Positions 52,620 through 62,133 of a stretch of 64,000 nucleotides of DNA are shown piece by piece; position 1 is the first letter of the stretch, and every line of letters starts with the position of its first letter. Under the pieces are notes generated by a model. That model did not search any database. It had not been told where the DNA came from and was given only the letters and a program-made list of their open reading frames with translations. Both the position numbers and the translations under genes were made by a program. This DNA is from an uncultured Christensenella sp. (lineage in GTDB: Bacteria > Bacillota > Clostridia > Christensenellales > Pumilibacteraceae). Location of the stretch: contig CAJTNI010000007.1 of NCBI GenBank assembly GCA_910577945.1, positions 1-64,000 of the forward strand. Reading direction: 5' to 3'.

Positions 52620-52832
52620 TTCGCACGCGCAACAAGCCGAAGGCTCGGCGTATGCCGTGCGTTTACTTTGTCGGAAATTGTGCGTTACGCCCGCATATTC
52701 GCTATGCTTTACGTCGTCATTTCGAGCGGAGCGGGCGCGCATTGTATTTTAGAAAATCAACAAGCATGCGCATCTCGCTCGCCTTTGTTCTTTCGCGCCC
52801 CGCAGTCGAGAAATCAAGCCGAAGGCTTGGCG
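52620..52832. repeat. REP-like repeat stretch
   Basis: Between the GH94 terminator and ispE are motif A hairpins (GCCGAAGGCTCGGC at about 52636 and GCCGAAGGCTTGGC at about 52819) and motif B pieces (CGTCATTTCGAGCGGAGCG, CAGTCGAGAAATC). No gene is seen. Confidence 0.7.
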
Positions 52833-52841
52833 CGCAGCATA

Positions 52842-53723
52842 TCATTTTTCTATCCATTCGTGAAGCACGCCCGTTTTGGCGGGGGCAAGCGCTCTGAACC
52901 CGCGCTCGCCGCGCAGCTCGGTCGCGCAGCGGTAAAACTTTTCGATATCGGTAAAATATCCGAGCACCGTGCCGCCCGAGCCCGTCATATTGACAATCGC
53001 GCCGCGGTCGCGCAGGAGCGCGGCGTTGCGCTCTATATCGGGCTGCAATTCGGCGGCGGGCGCGTACAGCGCGTTGCCGCAATATTCGAGCGCGCGGCTG
53101 TCGCCCGCAAGCAACTTTTCGCACATTGCCTCGGTATCGGTCGGGCAATAAACGCCGTCGCCGTACAGCGCGTCGAACTTGCCGTACGCCGCCGCCGTGG
53201 ACACGCTGCCGCTCATCAGCCCGACGATAAACAGCCGCAGCTTGTTTTCCATAAAGAACAAATCCTCGCCCACACCGCGAACGCGCGCCAGCCCGCCCGT
53301 CAGCATGAACGGCACGTCCGACCCGACGGATAGCGCGACGGCGCGCATGTCCACGCCGCGCTCCGGCAAGCGGTACAGCAAATCGAGCGCGCGCAAAACC
53401 GCCGCGCCGTCCGCCGACGAGCCGCCCAAGCCGCCGCCTATCGGTATGCCCTTTTCCACCTCTATATCCCAGCCGTTGCCGCCGATTATGCGCTGCACCG
53501 CCCGCGCCGCCTTGAACGCGGTGTTGTCCGCGCCTATCTCCGCGCCGACGAACCTTACGAAAATACCTTCGTCGTCGCGCTCGGCGACCGTCACCGTGTC
53601 GAAGCAATCGAGCGTCGTCATAACGCTGTCGAGCGTATGCAAGCCGTCGCGCCGCCCCGTAACGTTGAGCGACAGATTGGCTTTCGCAAAAGCCCGCAGC
53701 CTCAGTTTTCTGTTTTTAGCCAT
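52842..53723 (-). CDS. ispE: 4-diphosphocytidyl-2-C-methyl-D-erythritol kinase
   Basis: The 293-residue GHMP kinase has FAKANLSLNVTGRRDGLH at the N-terminus, the ATP loop PIGGGLGGSSADGAA (about residue 93) and the C-terminal NMTGSGGTVLG loop. It is the fourth step of the MEP isoprenoid pathway. Gene order veg, DUF3794, ispE is conserved in Clostridia. It has its own promoter 6 nt before the ATG (leaderless). Confidence 0.95.
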   Translation of the reverse strand: MAKNRKLRLRAFAKANLSLNVTGRRDGLHTLDSVMTTLDCFDTVTVAERDDEGIFVRFVGAEIGADNTAFKAARAVQRIIGGNGWDIEVEKGIPIGGGLGGSSADGAAVLRALDLLYRLPERGVDMRAVALSVGSDVPFMLTGGLARVRGVGEDLFFMENKLRLFIVGLMSGSVSTAAAYGKFDALYGDGVYCPTDTEAMCEKLLAGDSRALEYCGNALYAPAAELQPDIERNAALLRDRGAIVNMTGSGGTVLGYFTDIEKFYRCATELRGERGFRALAPAKTGVLHEWIEK

Positions 53724-53729
53724 GCAAAA

Positions 53730-53759
53730 ATTATATCACGCCGCGTCCGCGCTTGTCAA
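53730..53759 (-). promoter_or_regulatory. Promoter giving a leaderless mRNA for ispE
   Basis: Minus strand: TTGACA (53754-53759), 18 bp, TATAAT (53730-53735), then 6 nt to the ATG at 53723. No SD site. Confidence 0.7.
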
Positions 53760-53771
53760 CCCAAAGACAAA

Positions 53772-53799
53772 CGCCGCACGGCAACACTGCCGCGCGGCG
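53772..53799 (-). terminator. Hairpin after the DUF3794 gene
   Basis: CGCCGCGCGGCA pairs with TGCCGTGCGGCG (one wobble), between the DUF3794 stop and the ispE promoter; a short T-rich stretch follows. Confidence 0.65.
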
Positions 53800-53840
53800 C
53801 AATCTTTTAAGGCTTATATGCTCCGACCGAAATCGAGCGA

Positions 53841-55319
53841 TTACTTCTCGCAAAAGTTTATCAGTCGCTCGCCGCCGACGAACGGCGCGGCGCAGTCGTT
53901 TTGCTCGGTCACGCGGTCGGGCGAACAGCAAAGCGCCTTCGCCGCCTGCCACAGCGTTTCGCCCGCGCGCGCGATATGCACGATAACCGTTGCGTCGGGG
54001 CGCGGAATAGGCTCGCCCACCGTCACCGACTCCACCACGCACACAGTGGTTTCGGTGGACAGCCGCACGGTAAACGCGATTTCCGCCTTTACGTCGAATA
54101 CCGACTCGCGGCGCACGCGCACGTTGACGTCGGTCACGACCGCCGACACGTCCGCCTTTTGCGCGTCGGTGTGCACCGACAACGGCATGCTGAACGGGAG
54201 CTTGAACGCAAGCGCGTCCGTCGTGTTCTTTTCGGCGTTGTAGTACACTATGTCGCCGCCGACAAGCCCCTCGACGTTGACGCGGCCGTTTTCCACCGTC
54301 ACGCCGCCGAGCGTCACGCTCGCGCCGTTGACGCAAAGCACGTTATCCGCCGCGGGCTTCTCGGGGTCGAGCTTTACCTGCCCGTCTACGATATCGGTTA
54401 CGGTCTGCTGCGGCTCGATACAAACCGTCTTTAACTCGGCGGTTTTGGCTTCTATTTCGTTGTCGGCGCAAAACACGTCGCACGCCGCTTCGGTCTTGCA
54501 CACGGCAAAGACGCGCGTGTCTACGACCAAAGTGACCGCAAGCTCGATGCGGCTGCTCTCAGCCGCTACGAGCGACGCCACCGCATCCGTCACGGCTACG
54601 TTGGCAAGCGCGACCGAACCGTCCGCCGCGCCCTGCGCCTGAATCGATTTTACGAACGGCGTCGCCAACTTGAACGAGGTCAGCCCGTCGTCGCAGCGCG
54701 CAAGCACCGACGCGTACACCGTGCCCGCGACCTTGACCTCGCCGTCGGCGCAGTCTACGTTGGTCACGACCGCGCGCGCCGTAGCGCACAAAACGTCGTT
54801 CGCCTTTACGTTGTCGAGGCTGTCGTTTACGTACGCAGTCTCCGATTTTTCGCATACGACGGTGCAATACTCGATTTGCTTAAAGTCGGCGTAAATGCCG
54901 TCGGTCGCGGAAACGTCCGCGCAAGCGCACGAATTGCCGCGCACCGCGAGCGCCGAGGTGTCCACCACCGCGACCAGCTTCAACGCGCCGCCGTCCGCCG
55001 CCGCCTCGCAGTTGATGATTTCGGGCACGAGCACGACGTCCGTGCCGACCGCGATATCGGTCGAGGTGATTTTGTCGGAGAACTCGGCGACAGCCGCCAC
55101 GCACTCCACGCCGTTTTCGGTAAGCGTAATGCAATCGAACCGAACCTTGCCGGTATATCTCGCCTCGCCCGTAAACACCTCGCTGACCGCCACGGTCGCG
55201 TTTGCCGTTACGGACAGCACGCGGCAGTCACGTTCCAAAATTTGCCGTGCCTCGACCACGGCTTGACCGCGCGCTACCGAGACAAGCTCGTCGCTTTTAA
55301 TGTTGTTGTTTTCCGGCAT
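53841..55319 (-). CDS. DUF3794 (SPOCS) protein with C-terminal LysM
   Basis: The 492-residue protein has three DUF3794/SPOCS modules (about 30-150, 165-270, 300-420; marked by VRFDCITLTENG, VKVAGTVYASVL, VNVEGLVGGDIVYY) and a C-terminal LysM domain (AGETLWQAAKALCCSPDRV). DUF3794/LysM proteins in Clostridia are linked to the spore coat; SafA- or SpoVID-like roles are possible. There is no signal peptide, which fits a mother-cell coat protein. It follows veg and precedes ispE. Confidence 0.9.
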   Translation of the reverse strand: MPENNNIKSDELVSVARGQAVVEARQILERDCRVLSVTANATVAVSEVFTGEARYTGKVRFDCITLTENGVECVAAVAEFSDKITSTDIAVGTDVVLVPEIINCEAAADGGALKLVAVVDTSALAVRGNSCACADVSATDGIYADFKQIEYCTVVCEKSETAYVNDSLDNVKANDVLCATARAVVTNVDCADGEVKVAGTVYASVLARCDDGLTSFKLATPFVKSIQAQGAADGSVALANVAVTDAVASLVAAESSRIELAVTLVVDTRVFAVCKTEAACDVFCADNEIEAKTAELKTVCIEPQQTVTDIVDGQVKLDPEKPAADNVLCVNGASVTLGGVTVENGRVNVEGLVGGDIVYYNAEKNTTDALAFKLPFSMPLSVHTDAQKADVSAVVTDVNVRVRRESVFDVKAEIAFTVRLSTETTVCVVESVTVGEPIPRPDATVIVHIARAGETLWQAAKALCCSPDRVTEQNDCAAPFVGGERLINFCEK

Positions 55320-55500
55320 ATTCGCCTCCTTGCGTTATGTTATCGCTATAAGATATTCACACGCCCGCGGGAATATGCCGAATTTAAAAAAAATTATGCG
55401 CGCAAAACACGCCGCCGCAATCACGGCAGACGCGTAAAGCTTATATAATATAGAAACGCCAACCGCGCGAAAACCGCAAGCGCCGCCGCGGCGGGCGCGA

Positions 55501-55731
55501 TTACGCCCGCCGCAAAACGATATCGCCGCAAATGACGTCCGAATACGAAAACGACACGATATCGCCCGCCGCCGCGCGGAACGTGAACACCGACGGGAAC
55601 ACGTCGACAATTACGCCGTTCATGTTCAAAACCTTCTTTCTGCCCTTATTGACGGACACCGACAGGTCCTCGCCTTTAAGCGCGGCAATGCGCCGTTTTA
55701 CCTCGTTTACGTCCAAAGTGCGTTGTCTCAT
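55501..55731 (-). CDS. veg: Veg family protein
   Basis: The 76-residue protein is a small beta-barrel of the Veg family: an N-terminal helix DVNEVKRRIAALKG, then VLNMNGVIVDVFPSVFTF and FSYSDVICGDIVL. In Bacillus subtilis Veg affects biofilm gene expression and germination. It has GGAGG before the ATG and CTATAAT further upstream. Between it and DUF3794 lie 181 bp without a gene. Confidence 0.93.
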   Translation of the reverse strand: MRQRTLDVNEVKRRIAALKGEDLSVSVNKGRKKVLNMNGVIVDVFPSVFTFRAAAGDIVSFSYSDVICGDIVLRRA

Positions 55732-55944
55732 AGTAGCCTCCGCGCCCGATTATAGCCAAAACAGTCGAAAAAAATAAGCAAATCAACAAAAAACAAAATT
55801 TTTCTCGGAAAATTTTTCAAAAGCAAGTCAAAACAGTTTACAAAACACGCCAAAACGCATATAATATGTGCGATTTAGGGGTAAACGGCGCGCATACGTT
55901 TCGCCGCCGTACCGCACAAGGCAAATTCAATTTGGGAGATAAAC

Positions 55945-56442
55945 ATGAAGAAACCCGACAAGAATATTCAGGACGCGCGTCCCGTATACGTTCTCTGCCC
56001 GCGTTGCGAAATCAATTACATGGATAAACGTGAAAAGTACTGCGCAGTGTGCAAAGCCGAGCTCGGCATAGGCGACCCGTCCATACTTTTGCCCGAGGAC
56101 GAGGAAGCGCAGACCGAGCGCATTTGCCCCGTTTGCCACGTCAACCTTTTGGACGAGGACGAGGACGTTTGCATCGAGTGCAAGAAGGAAATGGAGGAAA
56201 AGGAAAAAGAGGTCCGCGAAACGCCCGTCGACGACGAGAACAACAACGATTGGGAACCGTTCGGCGACGAGGAGGAAGAGGAAATCCCCGACGGCATGCA
56301 GGAGGTTTTCGAGGACGACGAGGACGATTTGGACGAGGAGGAAGAGGAAGTGGAGTCCGTGTCCGACGAGCCCGACGATTTCGATTTCGACGTAGACCCC
56401 AACGATTTCGTGGACGACGAGGAGGAAGAGGACGAGGACTAG
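55945..56442 (+). CDS. Acidic protein with two zinc-ribbon Cys pairs
   Basis: The 165-residue protein has four Cys pairs in its first 85 residues (LCPRC, YCAVCK, ICPVC, VCIECK) that form two zinc ribbons, and a very acidic tail of about 75 residues (long Glu/Asp runs such as GDEEEEEIPDG). The tail has no fold that I can see; acidic tails of this kind often bind basic proteins or RNA polymerase, but that is only a possibility here. GGGAG precedes the ATG. Confidence 0.75.
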   Translation: MKKPDKNIQDARPVYVLCPRCEINYMDKREKYCAVCKAELGIGDPSILLPEDEEAQTERICPVCHVNLLDEDEDVCIECKKEMEEKEKEVRETPVDDENNNDWEPFGDEEEEEIPDGMQEVFEDDEDDLDEEEEEVESVSDEPDDFDFDVDPNDFVDDEEEEDED

Positions 56443-56474
56443 TCCGCCCGCCCCGATACGTTACGGCATAAAAT

Positions 56475-56510
56475 AACCGCGCTCTGTCTTACGGCAAAAG
56501 CGCGGTTTTC
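56475..56510. terminator. Terminator between converging genes
   Basis: Stem AACCGCGCT with AGCGCGGTT and a T run on the plus strand, between the acidic zinc-ribbon gene and malQ. Confidence 0.85.
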
Positions 56511-56536
56511 TTATTTACAAATTTTTCGATTTTCGA

Positions 56537-57973
56537 TTATGCGCGGTTGTATTTTTCAACGAGCGCGCGTATCTCGCCCGCGCGTTCCTTCCACACCGCC
56601 TCGCTGCGCCACGCCCAATTCCCGCCGAGCGTCGAGGGAATGTTCATGCGCGCCTCGGTAGGCAAGCGCAAAAAGTCCTGCATGGGGATAATCACGGTGT
56701 CCGCCGCCGACGAGAACAAGCGTTCGATAATCTCGCCCGTCACGTCGTCGCCGTAATACCCGAGCGTGCGCCGCACAAGCTCCTTGTCGCCGAACGCCTC
56801 GAACCAGCCGAGCGTCGTGTCGTTGTCGTGCGTGCCCGTGTACGCCACGCAATTCGGCTTGTAGTTTGTGTAATAGAAATCGTTGTACGGATTGCCGTCG
56901 AACGAGAACTGCATAACCTTCATGCCGGGGTATCCCGTCGTGCGCACCAGCTCGCGCACGCAGTCGTGCAGCTCGCCCAAATCCTCGGCTATAATGGCGG
57001 GGCTGTTAAGCTCGCGATTGATGACGTCGAAAAACTCCATGCCCGGACCCGTAACCCATTCGCCCACCTTGGCGTCGGTGCGGTCGGCGGGGATTACGTA
57101 GTAATCGGCGAACGCGCGGAAATGGTCGATACGCACCACGTCGTACAGCTTTAACGCCATGCGCATGCGCGTGACCCACCACTCGTAATTCGTCTCGCGC
57201 ATGTACCGCCAATCGTAAATGGGATTGCCCCAAAGCTGACCGTCCGCCGAGAAATAATCGGGCGGCACGCCCGCCACCACCTTGCGCGAAAGGTCGTCGT
57301 TAAGCAAAAACTGCTTGGGATTGCCCCAGACCTCGACGGAGTCGTACGCCACGTAAATCGGCATATCGCCTACGATTTTAATGCCCTTGCCGTTGGCGTA
57401 CGCTTTGAGCGCCGCCCACTGCTTAAAGAACATGTACTGCAAAAACTTGTGGAACTCGCCCGCCTTTTCAAAGCGCGTCATGGACGCGGTGCGCTGTTTG
57501 TAACGCTCCTCCCACGTCTCCCACGCCTGCATGCCGTGCGCCTCCTTCAAGCCCATGAACAGCGCGTAATCGTCCAGCCAGAACGCGTTTTCGGCTTTGA
57601 ACGCCTCGTAGTCCGCGGGCGGGGTCTTTATAAATCTGCGATACGCCTTTTTGAGCGTGGCGTATCGCTCGTTGTACACGCGCTCGTAATCGACGTAGCC
57701 CATTTCGTAAACGGGCGCTTCCGCTTCCTTTAAGTACCCGTCGGCGATAAGCGCGTCGAGGTCGATAAAATACGGATTGCCGGCGAGCGCGGACGGCGAT
57801 TGATACGGCGAATCTCCGTATGACGTGGGACAAAGCGGCAACACCTGCCACAGCGCAAGCTTAGACTCCGCCAAAAAATCGACGAACTCGTACGCCTCCT
57901 TACCCATAGACCCGATGCCGCAATTGTTCGGCAGCGAGGAAATGTGCATCAGCACCCCTGATTTACGTTCCAT
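56537..57973 (-). CDS. malQ: 4-alpha-glucanotransferase
   Basis: The 478-residue GH77 enzyme has HISSLPNNCGIGSMG near the N-terminus, PIYVAYDSVEVW, the nucleophile Asp in VVRIDHFRAF, and the acid Glu in IIAEDLGEL, with YTGTHDNDTT after it. It moves alpha-1,4-glucan chains between acceptors in glycogen or maltodextrin metabolism. It is a single-gene unit; no glg or malP gene is near. A TATACT -10 lies about 45 bp upstream. Confidence 0.95.
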   Translation of the reverse strand: MERKSGVLMHISSLPNNCGIGSMGKEAYEFVDFLAESKLALWQVLPLCPTSYGDSPYQSPSALAGNPYFIDLDALIADGYLKEAEAPVYEMGYVDYERVYNERYATLKKAYRRFIKTPPADYEAFKAENAFWLDDYALFMGLKEAHGMQAWETWEERYKQRTASMTRFEKAGEFHKFLQYMFFKQWAALKAYANGKGIKIVGDMPIYVAYDSVEVWGNPKQFLLNDDLSRKVVAGVPPDYFSADGQLWGNPIYDWRYMRETNYEWWVTRMRMALKLYDVVRIDHFRAFADYYVIPADRTDAKVGEWVTGPGMEFFDVINRELNSPAIIAEDLGELHDCVRELVRTTGYPGMKVMQFSFDGNPYNDFYYTNYKPNCVAYTGTHDNDTTLGWFEAFGDKELVRRTLGYYGDDVTGEIIERLFSSAADTVIIPMQDFLRLPTEARMNIPSTLGGNWAWRSEAVWKERAGEIRALVEKYNRA

Positions 57974-58082
57974 AAAATACCTCGAAAATCAATCTTGTAT
58001 TTTGTATTGTTTAAAGTATAGCATATATGCGCGGAAATTACAATTAAAACGCCGAATATTGTAGATATTTTTCGCAAACGTA

Positions 58083-58111
58083 AAGCCTCGCACCGAAAAA
58101 GTGCGGGGCTT
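58083..58111 (-). terminator. Terminator of pckA
   Basis: AAGCCCCGCAC pairs with GTGCGAGGCTT (one wobble) on the minus strand, followed by a T-rich stretch, 31 bp after the pckA stop. Confidence 0.8.
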
Positions 58112-58141
58112 TCGGGTTAGTTTACAAATTATACCTAGCCG

Positions 58142-59719
58142 TTACGCCTTCGGACCTGCGGCGACGACCGCCGCGTCGAGGTCGTACTTTTTGATATTTT
58201 CCGCAAAGTCGTGCGCGAGCTTTTTGGCAAGGCGGTCGTACTCCGCCTTATCCTGCCACACGTTTTTGGGATTGAGGATATTGCTGTCCACGTTCGGGCA
58301 GGTCTTGGGAATGGCGAGCCCGAAGAACGGTTCGGTCTCGTACTCCACGTTCGCGAGCGTGCCGTCGAGCGCGGCGGTCACGATAGCGCGCGTTGCGGGC
58401 AGGCTCATGCGCTTGCCGACGCCGTACGCGCCGCCCGTCCAGCCCGTATTGATAAGGTATACGGACGAGCCGTGTTTTTCGATTTTTTCGCCCAAAAGCT
58501 TGGCGTACACCGCCGACGGCAACGGCATGAACGGCGCGCCGAAGCAAGTGGAGAACGTGCTCACGGGGTCGGTAATGCCGCGCTCCGTGCCCGCCACCTT
58601 GGAGGTGTAGCCCGACACGAAATAGAACATTGCCTGCTCCTTAGTGAGCTTTGCCACGGGCGGGAGCACGCCGAACGCGTCCGCCGTGAGGAATATGACC
58701 GTCTTGGGGTGCTTGCCGACGGAGGGCACGACCTTGTTGGGAATAAAGTCGATGGGGTACGATACGCGCGTGTTTTCGGTGAGACTGCGGTCGGCATAGT
58801 CGGGCGAATGCGTCGCATCGTCAACAACCACGTTTTCCACAAGCGCGCCGAACTTGATAGCGCCGTAGATTTCGGGCTCGTGCTCCTTGCTGAGGTCGAT
58901 GCACTTGGCGTAGCAGCCGCCCTCGATATTGAATATGCCGTCGTCCGACCAGCCGTGCTCGTCGTCGCCGATGAGTCCGCGCTTGGGGTCGGCGGAAAGC
59001 GTCGTTTTGCCCGTGCCCGAAAGCCCGAAGAACAGCGCGGTGTCGCCGCTGCCGTCGAGCGCCATATTCGCCGAGCAGTGCATGCCCAACACGCCCTTTT
59101 GCGGGAGCAGATAGTTCATGAGCGAGAACACCGATTTTTTCATTTCGCCCGCGTACTTAGAGCCGACGACGAGTATAAGCTTGCGTTTGAGGCAAAGCAG
59201 TATCGCCGCCTCGCTGTTCGTGCCGCACTCCTTGGGGTCGAGCTTCAAGCCGGGCACTGCGATAAGCGTGTAGTCCTCTTTAAAGCTCGCAAGCTCCTTT
59301 TCCGTCGGACGAATGAGCATGTTGTTCATGAACAGGTTTTCGGACGCGTACTCGTTGATTACGCGCACCGCGACGCGGTACTTGGGGTCCGCGCCCGCGA
59401 ACCCGTCGAACAAATACACGTTCTTTCCCGAAAGGTACTCGCCGACCTTTTTGTATATGAGCTCGAACTTGTCGAGCGGGAACTTCTTGTTCTCCGTGCC
59501 CCAGCCGATTTGCTCGGAAACGCCCTTCTCGTCCACAATAAAGCGGTCTTTGGGCGAACGGCCTGTGTACGCGCCCGTCTCGACGAGCAACGCGCCCGTG
59601 TTCATGAGCTTGCACGGCTCGGTCGCAAGCGCCTCCTCGGTGAGCACCGCGGGGCTGCTGTTGCGGTCAACCTTTTTGGGGTTCAAAATACCGTACTTTT
59701 CGATTCCGTAGGTTTGCAT
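58142..59719 (-). CDS. pckA: Phosphoenolpyruvate carboxykinase (ATP)
   Basis: The 525-residue enzyme has the substrate loop TGRSPKDRFIV, the P-loop GLSGTGKTTLS, the metal Asp in IGDDEHGWSDDG and NIEGGCYAKC. It interconverts oxaloacetate and PEP. In gut anaerobes it often runs toward oxaloacetate in succinate or propionate fermentation; the direction here is unknown. AAAGGAG stands 6 nt before the ATG at 59719. Confidence 0.97.
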   Translation of the reverse strand: MQTYGIEKYGILNPKKVDRNSSPAVLTEEALATEPCKLMNTGALLVETGAYTGRSPKDRFIVDEKGVSEQIGWGTENKKFPLDKFELIYKKVGEYLSGKNVYLFDGFAGADPKYRVAVRVINEYASENLFMNNMLIRPTEKELASFKEDYTLIAVPGLKLDPKECGTNSEAAILLCLKRKLILVVGSKYAGEMKKSVFSLMNYLLPQKGVLGMHCSANMALDGSGDTALFFGLSGTGKTTLSADPKRGLIGDDEHGWSDDGIFNIEGGCYAKCIDLSKEHEPEIYGAIKFGALVENVVVDDATHSPDYADRSLTENTRVSYPIDFIPNKVVPSVGKHPKTVIFLTADAFGVLPPVAKLTKEQAMFYFVSGYTSKVAGTERGITDPVSTFSTCFGAPFMPLPSAVYAKLLGEKIEKHGSSVYLINTGWTGGAYGVGKRMSLPATRAIVTAALDGTLANVEYETEPFFGLAIPKTCPNVDSNILNPKNVWQDKAEYDRLAKKLAHDFAENIKKYDLDAAVVAAGPKA

Positions 59720-59835
59720 ATAAACTCCTTTGGGCGTTTGCCCGATTTGATAACTGATTGATTGCCGAAGCGTACTGCCTGGCACGCGTGCCGCGCCTGC
59801 CGTCGAATATTTATCGACCGCGGTGCGCGTTCGCG

Positions 59836-60642
59836 CTATCGCCGCAACGCCTCGAACAGCTCCGCGAGCTTGGCTGCGCCCAGCTCCTCCGCCCGCGCCG
59901 ACGCGCCCGCGCCGACCGCGTCCAGCGCGCTAAGCACCGACGCTTTGTCCACGCCCGACGCCGTCAGGTTGTTGACGAGCGTTTTGCGCTTAGCCGCGAA
60001 GCATTTTTTAAAGAACGCGTCCAGCTCGTCCGAGAGCGCCGCGCCCGATTTTTTGTCGATACGAATGAGCGCGCTGTCCACCTCGGGCTGCGGGTAGAAC
60101 TCCCACGCCTTGACCTTGCGCACGATTTTCGGCTCGGCGACGGCTTGCACGGACGCGGAAAGCGCGCCGAAATCGCCGCCGTCCGTCGCGCAAATGCGCT
60201 CCGCGACCTCTTTTTGCACGAGACACGTAATAGAGCCGCACAGCTCCGACCGCAGGAATAGGAATATAAGCGGCGTAGTTATATAGTACGGCAGATTGGC
60301 TATAACTATGTACGGCTCGCCGATAAGCATATCGACGGTTTCGATACCGAGCTCGGTGACGTTGTTGCTGAAAAGCTGAACGTTGTCGAACTCCGCGAGC
60401 GTTTCGTCGAGCACGGGAAAAAGCGTTTCGTCAATCTCGAACGAACACAAGCGCTTGGCGCGTTTTGCCAGCGCGCGGGAAAGCGAGCCCGCGCCCGCGC
60501 CGATTTCCACAACGCACGCGCCGTCCGCGCCGCCCGCCGCGGCTATCTCGTCGAGCAAGCCCTCGTCGAATATAAAATTCTGTCCGAGCGCCTTCTTGTA
60601 TTTGAATTTGTGCTTAATGAGCACGCTTTCGAAATCGAGCAT
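59836..60642 (-). CDS. rsmA: 16S rRNA dimethyladenosine transferase
   Basis: The 268-residue protein has KALGQNFIFDE, the SAM motif VVEIGAGAGSLSRAL, and the catalytic NLPYYITTPL. It dimethylates two adenosines at the 3' end of 16S rRNA. The start was set at the ATG at 60642 after GGCGGA; the longer frame adds five residues from a TTG. In many Clostridia rsmA lies close to veg and ispE, and here it is about 4 kb away. Confidence 0.95.
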   Translation of the reverse strand: MLDFESVLIKHKFKYKKALGQNFIFDEGLLDEIAAAGGADGACVVEIGAGAGSLSRALAKRAKRLCSFEIDETLFPVLDETLAEFDNVQLFSNNVTELGIETVDMLIGEPYIVIANLPYYITTPLIFLFLRSELCGSITCLVQKEVAERICATDGGDFGALSASVQAVAEPKIVRKVKAWEFYPQPEVDSALIRIDKKSGAALSDELDAFFKKCFAAKRKTLVNNLTASGVDKASVLSALDAVGAGASARAEELGAAKLAELFEALRR

Positions 60643-60800
60643 TCCGCCGCCGCGCAAGTCGCGTATTGCGGAGCAGCGACGCGCGTCGCATATTATCCGC
60701 TATGACTGCGATTATATAATACCACACAACCGCCGAAAAGGCAAACACTTTTGAGGCGTATTCGCGCGCGATTGCAAATACCGCCAAAGCGTATCGGCTG

Positions 60801-60829
60801 TTGACAAACGCGGCGCGCGGTAGTATAAT
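60801..60829 (+). promoter_or_regulatory. Consensus promoter very close to the PHP phosphatase start
   Basis: TTGACA (60801-60806), 17 bp, TATAAT (60824-60829), then 9 nt to the ATG at 60839. The leader would be only about 2-3 nt and there is no SD. Confidence 0.8.
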
Positions 60830-60838
60830 ACGCGTATT

Positions 60839-61591
60839 ATGAAGCTGATTGCCAACGATACGGATTTGCGCGGAATGGATTGCCACATGCACAGCATGTT
60901 CTCGCCCGATTCGAGCCAAACGCCCGAACAGCTTGTCGCGGCGGTGCGCAAGCGCGGCTTGCGCGGCTTTATCATAACCGACCATGTGGACGTCGGGCAT
61001 TGGCAGGGCTGCAAGCAAATAAATTTCGACGAATACTTCCGCGTGTGGAACAAGGTGCGCGCCGACAATCCCGATTTGACCGTTTATATCGGCTTGGAGG
61101 TGGGGTTCGACGCGCGATACGTGGCGGAAACGCACGCGCTTATCAAGGACTTGCCGCTCGAATACGTGATAAACAGCGTGCACTATTGGCAGCACGAGGG
61201 CGACGCCTTTTTGTCGGGCGCGGCGGGCGCGTATACCGAATATCTGCAAGCGATAGCCGCCTCGCTCGACGCGCCGTATCCGTTCAGCGCCGTCGGGCAT
61301 ATAGGGTTTTTGGAGCGGTACGCTCCGCCGCCGCGCGACAAATTCGTAATGCGCTACGATTTGTACAAGCCGATTTTGGACGAGATAATCGCCAAAACGC
61401 TTGCCCGCGGCGCGCGCCTCGAAGAGAACACCAACGGCGGCGGCGAAATGCGTCTGCCCCGCGCAGACTTTTTGCGCGCATACAAAAAAGCGGGCGGCAC
61501 GCGCCCCGTGCTCGCCTCCGACGCGCACGCGTCCGATGCGATAGGTCAATATTTCGATACTGCGGAAAAATTTTTGGACGAAATATTTTAG
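60839..61591 (+). CDS. PHP-domain phosphatase (histidinol-phosphatase-like)
   Basis: The 250-residue protein has the four PHP motifs: MDCHMHSMFS, ITDHVDVGH, the central Glu in GLEVGFD with NSVHYW, and the late SDAH. It is closest in layout to HisK-type histidinol-phosphatases. No his genes are near, so another phosphoester substrate is possible. Leaderless translation is predicted. Confidence 0.85.
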   Translation: MKLIANDTDLRGMDCHMHSMFSPDSSQTPEQLVAAVRKRGLRGFIITDHVDVGHWQGCKQINFDEYFRVWNKVRADNPDLTVYIGLEVGFDARYVAETHALIKDLPLEYVINSVHYWQHEGDAFLSGAAGAYTEYLQAIAASLDAPYPFSAVGHIGFLERYAPPPRDKFVMRYDLYKPILDEIIAKTLARGARLEENTNGGGEMRLPRADFLRAYKKAGGTRPVLASDAHASDAIGQYFDTAEKFLDEIF

Positions 61592-61678
61592 CGCGCAAAA
61601 GGACGAGCGCGCTCGACCGAAGCGCCGATATCTACCGTCCGCGTCGCAATTTCGATATTTCGTTACTTATACTTAAAA

Positions 61679-62133
61679 CTATTTATCGTCTATGCCTAAA
61701 TATTTATTCCTGGCATATTCAATCCCGTGATTTTTTACGTCGTCGCAAACATTTTTCAAATTTTTGTAAATATAGCTTCCGTTGCCCTTTGAGAAACACC
61801 AACCTCGCCATATAGATAAGCCGTACGACGATGCTAAATCGTTTATGAAAAAAGCGTTGTCTACCTCTTTTGCTACGTTCTCTATATCTGCGTCAATCGG
61901 ACAGATAGCAACGTTTATACTGCAAATATACGCCGCTTTGCGACGTATGGGCTTTCGTTCAAGCGTTAATTCGTCGTCATCGGGATAATACCACAATAAC
62001 CTGGCTACAACTTTAATGCCGCTGCCGCTTAGCTCGTCGTTAAACGGCTTTACGTATTCGCGCATTTCGGCAAGCACGCCGTCCTCATGCGCGCATATAG
62101 CCTGCCACTTCGCCTCTAATTTTTATTGTTCAT
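61679..62133 (-). pseudogene. Small protein of unknown function, frameshifted near its start
   Basis: The main frame (132 aa from a GTG at 62077) extends upstream without a start to a TAA. An ATG at 62133 overlaps the stop of the upstream gene (ATGA) and has the right position for a coupled start, but is one base out of frame: it reads five codons and stops at TAG. Adding one A to the run of five A at about 62119-62123 joins it to the long frame (MNNK, then LEAKWQAICAHEDGV...). The protein has an acidic N-terminal half and a Trp/Cys segment (WRGWCFSKGNG). It is AT-rich for this region. Family unknown. Confidence 0.65.
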
